Below the pieces are notes generated by a model, which had not been told where the DNA came from, made no database searches, and saw only the letters and a list, made by a program, of their open reading frames with translations. From NCBI GenBank assembly GCA_937893415.1, contig CALBWZ010000078.1, positions 1 to 10,605 of the forward strand: a DNA stretch of 10,605 bases, in the 5' to 3' direction. Each line of letters starts with the position of its first letter. The first letter of the stretch is position 1. The position numbers and the translations under genes are program-made. The DNA is from an uncultured Comamonadaceae bacterium. Its GTDB lineage: Bacteria > Pseudomonadota > Gammaproteobacteria > Burkholderiales > Burkholderiaceae_C. This document shows positions 6,572 through 10,605 of this stretch, in pieces.

Positions 6572-7177
6572 TTACTCCGCTAGCAAGTATTTGATATCTT
6601 GGGCCAGCGACTCTACCGGGGTGCCATAACGGCTGTACAAGCGAATGGCCCCTTTGGTGTCAAAAATGTAGCTGCCAGCCGAATGGTCTATGGTGTAACT
6701 GGTGGCCGTGGGGCCGTCTACTTTTTTAAAGTAAGTCTTGAAGTCTTTGGCAACTTGCTCTAGCTCCCCAGGGTCTGCATACAAAGCCAAGAAGCTGGGG
6801 TCAAAGTTAGCCAAGTATTCACGCATGATGTCAGGCGTGTCGCGCTCTGGGTCTACAGTCACAAACAACCCTTGCAGCTTGTCACCATCGCTGCCCAACT
6901 CGCCCTTAACCAGCGCCAACTCTGTCATGGTAGTTGGGCAGACATCAGGGCACTGGGCGAAGCCAAAAAACAGCACCACCACTTGGCCTTTGAAGTCGGC
7001 CAGTGTACGGCGCTGGCCAGTGTGATCGGTTAAATCAAAGCTTGTTGCGTACGTGGCACCCGTGATATCAACGCCCGTAAAAGCAGGGCCATCGTTGCTG
7101 CATCCCGCCAACAATAAACCAGCAACCACAACAGCGCCAGCTGATAATCGACGAGCAGCTAAAAGACAGTTATTCAT
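6572..7177 (-). CDS. sco: Sco (SCO1/SenC/PrrC) copper chaperone lipoprotein for cytochrome oxidase
   Basis: Sco proteins have a thioredoxin fold and deliver copper to, or reduce the cysteines of, the CuA site of cytochrome c oxidase subunit II on the periplasmic side. The 201-residue protein begins with a lipoprotein signal whose lipobox is LLAGC, so Cys26 would be lipidated and anchor it in the membrane. The copper motif CPDVC gives Cys76 and Cys80. The distal ligand is His165 in [12 protein letters not shown], all as in functional Sco proteins. [12 protein letters not shown] (105-116) is also diagnostic. Length is normal. Its ATG (7177) overlaps the ctaB stop as ATGA, so its translation is probably coupled to ctaB, and it is the last gene of the minus-strand run seen here. 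Confidence 0.95.
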   Translation of the reverse strand: MNNCLLAARRLSAGAVVVAGLLLAGCSNDGPAFTGVDITGATYATSFDLTDHTGQRRTLADFKGQVVVLFFGFAQCPDVCPTTMTELALVKGELGSDGDKLQGLFVTVDPERDTPDIMREYLANFDPSFLALYADPGELEQVAKDFKTYFKKVDGPTATSYTIDHSAGSYIFDTKGAIRLYSRYGTPVESLAQDIKYLLAE

Positions 7178-8097
7178 AAAAGTGGGGCTTTCAGCACGTA
7201 GTGGTCAACGAGCAATGCGGCAAACAACACCGCCAAATGAATCAAAGAAAATTTGAATGTTTTACGCGCCAATGCATCTGAGTAGTTGCGCATGAGTGCG
7301 ATGGCGTAGGCAGTAAAGCCAATGGATAAAGCCAAGGCAGTCAGCACATAAATCCAACTACTCATACCCACCATAAATGGCAACATACAAGCCGCGCCCA
7401 GCACCAGTGTGTACAACAGTATTTGCAAACGTGTGAACTCTGAGCCGTGCGTTACCGGGAGCATGGGCAAGCCGCTTTTGCGGTAGTCTTCAACACGGTA
7501 CAGCGCCAAGGCCCAAAAATGTGGCGGCGTCCACAAGAAAATAATTAAAAACAAAATGGCCGCTTCATGGCCAACAGTGCCTGTCATAGCGGCCCACCCA
7601 AGCACGGGAGGCATGGCACCAGAGGCGCCGCCAATGACAATATTCTGTGGCGTAAGTGGTTTGAGTATGACGGTATAAACAACGGCATAGCCCACAAAGG
7701 TGGCAAATGTTAGCCACATGGTCAGTGGATTGACCGTGAAATACAACAGGGCGGAGCCGACTGAACACAACACGGCAGAGAATGTCAGGGTTTGTTTGTT
7801 GCTCAACTCGCCTTTGGCCGTAGGCCGCCAGCTGGTTCTGTTCATCTTGGCGTCAATGGAACTTTCAACCACGCAGTTGAAAGCCGCAGCCGCGCCTGCC
7901 ACCAACCAAATACCCAGGCAAGCTAACAACATCAACACAGCTTGCTCAGGTGTCGGCAGCTGGGGTATGGCCAACACCATGCCGATGAGTGCGCAAAACA
8001 CAATCAACTGAATCACACGCGGCTTCATGAGCGCGTAGAACTGTTGCCATTTTGGGGGCTGCTTTAGCCTGGGTTGTTGTAGAGCGGCATCGTTCAT
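7174..8097 (-). CDS. ctaB: Heme O synthase (protoheme IX farnesyltransferase)
   Basis: CtaB (CyoE) attaches a farnesyl group to the 2-vinyl of heme B, making heme O, in the inner membrane. The 307-residue polytopic protein belongs to the UbiA prenyltransferase superfamily. The first aspartate-rich region reads [19 protein letters not shown] (70-88), giving Asn74, Asp82 and Arg87, followed by WRP (90-92). [20 protein letters not shown] (149-168), TPPHFWALA (190-198) and the second conserved loop [15 protein letters not shown] (204-218) are family hallmarks. About nine hydrophobic segments are visible. A Shine-Dalgarno AAAGG lies eight bases before the ATG at 8097. The start overlaps the ctaA stop and the stop overlaps the sco start, both as ATGA, placing it in the middle of a tightly coupled heme A/CuA assembly operon. 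Confidence 0.97.
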   Translation of the reverse strand: MNDAALQQPRLKQPPKWQQFYALMKPRVIQLIVFCALIGMVLAIPQLPTPEQAVLMLLACLGIWLVAGAAAAFNCVVESSIDAKMNRTSWRPTAKGELSNKQTLTFSAVLCSVGSALLYFTVNPLTMWLTFATFVGYAVVYTVILKPLTPQNIVIGGASGAMPPVLGWAAMTGTVGHEAAILFLIIFLWTPPHFWALALYRVEDYRKSGLPMLPVTHGSEFTRLQILLYTLVLGAACMLPFMVGMSSWIYVLTALALSIGFTAYAIALMRNYSDALARKTFKFSLIHLAVLFAALLVDHYVLKAPLL

Positions 8098-9305
8098 GCA
8101 ACTGACCTTTGGCTGCTGTTTGCAGTGACTTTTGAAGCAGGAGGTGTAACTGTATGGTCTTCTTCAGTGCGCGCACGCTTGTCAAACACCACGCGAGCAA
8201 GCAACCCTGTGAACACAATCACCATGGCCGCTGCGCCGCCTGTGTGTGCCACAGCAGCCACCAAAGGCCAGCCCAACACAACATTAGACAAGCCGGTAAC
8301 CAGCTGCCAGGCCGACACACACCACAATGCATGGCCAGTGGCGCGCCACGCAGGCATGGTACGCAAACGCCAGCCTAGCCACACCAAAGCCAACAACAAC
8401 ACATACGCCGTTAAACGGTGAACGTAATGGATGGCGGTAAGTGCTGAGAAAGCTATGGCAGAACCATCAGACGATACGCCTAAAGCACGCCATACCTCGA
8501 AACCACCAGCGAAATCCATAGGGGGCCACCACTGGCCTTGACACTTGGGAAAGTCTTGACACGCCAACACAGCGTAGTTGGTGCTGACCCATGCGCCTAA
8601 CGCAATTTGCAACCACAACAGCGCAAATATGGCCACCACCCAACGCAATGTCGTTGTAGACAACGGCGGCTTTTGTGAATTGCTTGAGTCGGTATAAGCT
8701 GAATGTTGTATTTGGAGCAGTGCCAGCAACACCATGCCACCCAACAAATGCAAGCTCACAATAGCTGGAAACAACTTCATGGTGACAGTCAGTGCGCCAA
8801 ACGCGCCCTGCAAACAAACCCATGCCAATGTGAAAGTTGCCCACAACGGAGACAATGCAGTACGCACCATACCTGCTTGCGGTTGCCGCCTCCACCCACT
8901 CCATGCCATCACGGTAGACACCACGATAAGGGCCCCGATACCGGAGGCCAAATAGCGGTGCACCATTTCAATCCAGGCTTTACCTGTGGTCACAGGCCCA
9001 GTGGGCATGGCAGTTTGTGCCACATCTATGTGGTTTGACGCACCTATAGGTGATGCAAAGCCATAACAGCCTGGCCAATCTGGACAACCCAAGCCAGAGT
9101 CTGTCAGGCGAGTGAACGCGCCAAACAAAACCAGATCAAACGTTAGAAACAAGGTCAACGTTGCCAGCATTGCCAAACGCTTATGCGAGCCACCGCCGCG
9201 CGCGCGCAACCAAACCCATGACAGCGGCACGGCAGCTATCAGAGCACCCACTATAAGCAGGTGCACAAGCGGTGAAAAATTGTAAAGGTCAACGGTATCG
9301 GTCAT
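8094..9305 (-). CDS. ctaA: Heme A synthase (COX15/CtaA family)
   Basis: CtaA oxidises the C8 methyl group of heme O to a formyl group, giving heme A for cytochrome aa3 oxidase, in the inner membrane. The 403-residue protein has about eight hydrophobic segments in two pseudo-repeated halves. The heme-ligand histidines expected for the family are present: His116 in EMVHR with the essential-type Glu113, His186 in SLHLLGG, His293/His296 in IHYVHR, and His354 in AHTGG. Extracytoplasmic loops carry the cysteine pairs Cys74/Cys80 (GCPDWPGC) and Cys249/Cys255. I start at the ATG at 9305 ([10 protein letters not shown]), 25 bases after the upstream gene's stop. The frame extends upstream to 9392, but that stretch overlaps the previous gene and looks non-coding. 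The Shine-Dalgarno is weak. The stop overlaps the ctaB start as ATGA. Confidence 0.95.
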   Translation of the reverse strand: MTDTVDLYNFSPLVHLLIVGALIAAVPLSWVWLRARGGGSHKRLAMLATLTLFLTFDLVLFGAFTRLTDSGLGCPDWPGCYGFASPIGASNHIDVAQTAMPTGPVTTGKAWIEMVHRYLASGIGALIVVSTVMAWSGWRRQPQAGMVRTALSPLWATFTLAWVCLQGAFGALTVTMKLFPAIVSLHLLGGMVLLALLQIQHSAYTDSSNSQKPPLSTTTLRWVVAIFALLWLQIALGAWVSTNYAVLACQDFPKCQGQWWPPMDFAGGFEVWRALGVSSDGSAIAFSALTAIHYVHRLTAYVLLLALVWLGWRLRTMPAWRATGHALWCVSAWQLVTGLSNVVLGWPLVAAVAHTGGAAAMVIVFTGLLARVVFDKRARTEEDHTVTPPASKVTANSSQRSVA

Positions 9306-9330
9306 ACAAAATGCTCTAAAGGCGTAACAC

Positions 9331-9966
9331 TTAGCGGATGCGGCCTTCGCGATCCCAAGAATTTGAGGCGCGTAACAACCGCACCAAATCACCGCGCGCT
9401 TCTTTAGCGTCTAAATTTGCTGGGAAGCGCATCATCCAGTTGCCTAGGGGGTCAACCACATACAAATGGTCTTCTATCTTGTGACCAGGCGCAGGTTGCA
9501 ACCAACGGCGCAGCTCAGCGTTATCCATGGACAAAACAGTTGCCTCAGAAACAGCCAGCTGGAGAGGCGCTGCAATTGGCTGGGTGTCTGTGCGAAGCCA
9601 AATCCATTCAAGCCGTGTTTTTTCTCTGCCCATGGATTCACGCAGTTGGCGCTGCAAGTACAAATTGTCTTCGCAGGGCGTTTGGCAGTCTGTAGCGGAA
9701 ACACTCACCAAAAGCCACTGGTCTTTCAGATCTGGCAAAAACACGCTGCTGCCGTCGGTGCGCAAGACAGTGACCTCTGGCAATGGCTGCTGTGGATTAA
9801 TCAGCTCGCCGTAGTTGCGCCTGCCTTCTGGTCGCACAACGTAGTACATCAAATAGGACGCCACCACAGGGGATGCGCAGACCAACAACAACAACAGCAT
9901 TTGTAGGCGGCCGTATGTGGTTTTTAAGGGCTTGCCTGCCTTATTGTCCATATCGTAAACAGTCAT
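9331..9966 (-). CDS. Membrane-anchored Sco/thioredoxin-like protein of the cytochrome oxidase assembly operon
   Basis: The 211-residue protein has one N-terminal membrane segment (about 21-44, LQMLLLLLVCASPVVASYLM) and a periplasmic domain. That domain starts PEVTVLRTDG and continues WLLVSVSATDC, the beta-strand-to-cysteine layout of thioredoxin-fold proteins. Cys94 and Cys98 form a CxxxC (CQTPC) like the Sco motif. A later DHLYVVDPLGNW (166-177) puts His167 where Sco proteins carry the copper-ligand His before a IFD-type strand. It therefore looks like a divergent Sco-type thiol/copper protein; this is inference, and I recall the family mainly as a hypothetical protein between SURF1 and ctaA in Burkholderiales. 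The start at 9966 is 19 bases after the SURF1 stop. It has no clear Shine-Dalgarno, and a GTG at 10008 overlapping SURF1 is an alternative. Confidence 0.77.
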   Translation of the reverse strand: MTVYDMDNKAGKPLKTTYGRLQMLLLLLVCASPVVASYLMYYVVRPEGRRNYGELINPQQPLPEVTVLRTDGSSVFLPDLKDQWLLVSVSATDCQTPCEDNLYLQRQLRESMGREKTRLEWIWLRTDTQPIAAPLQLAVSEATVLSMDNAELRRWLQPAPGHKIEDHLYVVDPLGNWMMRFPANLDAKEARGDLVRLLRASNSWDREGRIR

Positions 9967-9985
9967 AGACAGTGGTTGATCGTTG

Positions 9986-10561
9986 TTAGGGGTGGGCTTG
10001 TTTGACACGTCTTGGGGCAATCCATTGAAACCAAATATAAAGAAACGCCACCAGCAGCGCCAGCGCAAACCACTGCACGGCATAGCCATAGTGGGTGTGT
10101 AATTTGGCGTCTACCGCTGGCCACTGTCTTAGAAGTCCGTCGCTGGCCGTATCGCCTGCAACGCCATCTGTCTGCCTTGTTTCATCCAGCTCAGCCACAC
10201 TTACAAGTCCAATGGGTGAGCCGACTTCATCGGCAAATCCAGACCAATTTAGATTTTGCCGTATCTGCGTCAGCTGGGTATTGTCCCAACTGTAAAGCTG
10301 TGAAGGTGGCGGGGCTAAACGCCCGAAGACAGTAACGGACGCGTTCGACGTTCGCACATCGGGAACTTGCGCTCGCTGCATGAAATCGCGCTGCACCCAA
10401 CCGCGCTGCACCACCACCACTTCACCGCTGGTCAGGCGAAGCGGGGTTATGACGTAGAACCCAGGTTTTGAATTCATTTGCCGGTTGTCTAAAAAAACCA
10501 CGTGCGCCTGCAACCAAGTGCCCTGCAACCTTATAAGCCTATGCAAAGCTGCATCTGCCAC
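9986..10561 (-). CDS. SURF1-family cytochrome oxidase assembly protein, N-terminus missing or interrupted
   Basis: SURF1 (Shy1) proteins sit in the inner membrane and assist insertion of heme a into oxidase subunit I. The visible 191 codons from a GTG at 10561 show the strong family blocks: LQGTWLQAHVVFLDNRQM (12-29), GFYVITPLRL (34-43), VVVQRGWVQRD (49-59) and the C-terminal HYGYAVQWFALALLVAFLYI (157-176), which is the second membrane helix. Family members are about 240-250 residues and begin with a first membrane helix plus LGxWQ-type segment, absent here. In the same frame a TAG at 10576-10574 blocks upstream extension, although the four codons between it and the GTG read like SURF1. Either this is a nonsense or frameshift lesion with the 5' part beyond the right edge, a base error, or a genuinely short form. 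The GTG start is thus only formal. Confidence 0.82.
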   Translation of the reverse strand: MADAALHRLIRLQGTWLQAHVVFLDNRQMNSKPGFYVITPLRLTSGEVVVVQRGWVQRDFMQRAQVPDVRTSNASVTVFGRLAPPPSQLYSWDNTQLTQIRQNLNWSGFADEVGSPIGLVSVAELDETRQTDGVAGDTASDGLLRQWPAVDAKLHTHYGYAVQWFALALLVAFLYIWFQWIAPRRVKQAHP

Positions 10562-10605
10562 GGCTTGACTTGTCTACAAACTTGACCAGACGGTATTAGA
10601 CAGCT

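Noticed and set aside
6548..6583. Possible two-part hairpin between the reductase and sco stops (CTAGC with GCTAG outside, GCCC with GGGC inside)
   Set aside because: Stems are only five and four base pairs, interrupted, and there is no T-run on either side. It could be part of a bidirectional terminator but is too weak to call.
9306..9392. Extended N-terminus of ctaA (29 more residues)
   Set aside because: It overlaps the 3' end of the preceding gene, is Cys/Ala-rich without a family match, and the ATG at 9305 gives the normal CtaA start.
9883..9900. CAA-type triplet run
   Set aside because: It encodes the leucine run of a membrane helix on the minus strand, so it is codon repetition, not a regulatory repeat.

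Overview
This window looks like chromosomal core sequence from a beta-proteobacterium, most likely Burkholderiales of the Comamonadaceae type. The evidence is the cytochrome oxidase assembly run SURF1 / small Sco-like protein / ctaA / ctaB / sco on one strand, the PimC/PimD-type acyl-CoA dehydrogenase pair, and the ferredoxin-fused flavin reductase usually labelled CDP-6-deoxy-3,4-glucoseen reductase. G+C is near one half by eye, low for that family. The assignment rests on gene content and protein style; no search was run.

Layout. Bases 1-669 (+) hold the 3' part of prfC (release factor 3). Facing it is purN (706-1350, minus), a purine biosynthesis transformylase. A 225-base gap (1351-1575) holds candidate promoters for both neighbours and an unexplained open frame on the minus strand. 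An exported single-domain rhodanese follows (1576-2037, +). The next gap (2038-2177) carries a perfect 23-bp palindrome and a candidate extended -10 promoter, then the two-gene operon pimC-pimD (2178-4517, +), encoding the two subunits of a hetero-oligomeric acyl-CoA dehydrogenase. A tail-to-tail NAD(P)-binding SDR gene follows (4520-5434, minus), sharing a 63-bp divergent gap with the ferredoxin/FAD/NAD reductase gene (5498-6541, +). From 6572 to the right edge everything is on the minus strand: SURF1, a Sco-like membrane-anchored protein, ctaA, ctaB and sco.

How they work together. CtaB converts heme B to heme O and CtaA converts heme O to heme A. Sco delivers copper, or reduces cysteines, for the CuA site, and SURF1 helps heme a insertion. 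The extra Sco-like protein probably belongs to the same job. The stops and starts of ctaA/ctaB and ctaB/sco overlap as ATGA, which implies translational coupling. The oxidase structural genes would be expected beyond the right edge but are not visible. PimC/PimD would oxidise an acyl-CoA thioester; nothing in the window fixes the substrate.

The window is mostly ordinary. I do not see a novel defence, mobile or biosynthetic system, and no tRNA, rRNA, CRISPR array or insertion sequence. The most useful non-gene signals are (i) a 13-base identical element placed at nearly the same distance from the starts of pimC and of the SDR gene, (ii) the palindrome just before pimC, and (iii) an in-frame TAG just upstream of the conserved part of SURF1, close to the right edge.
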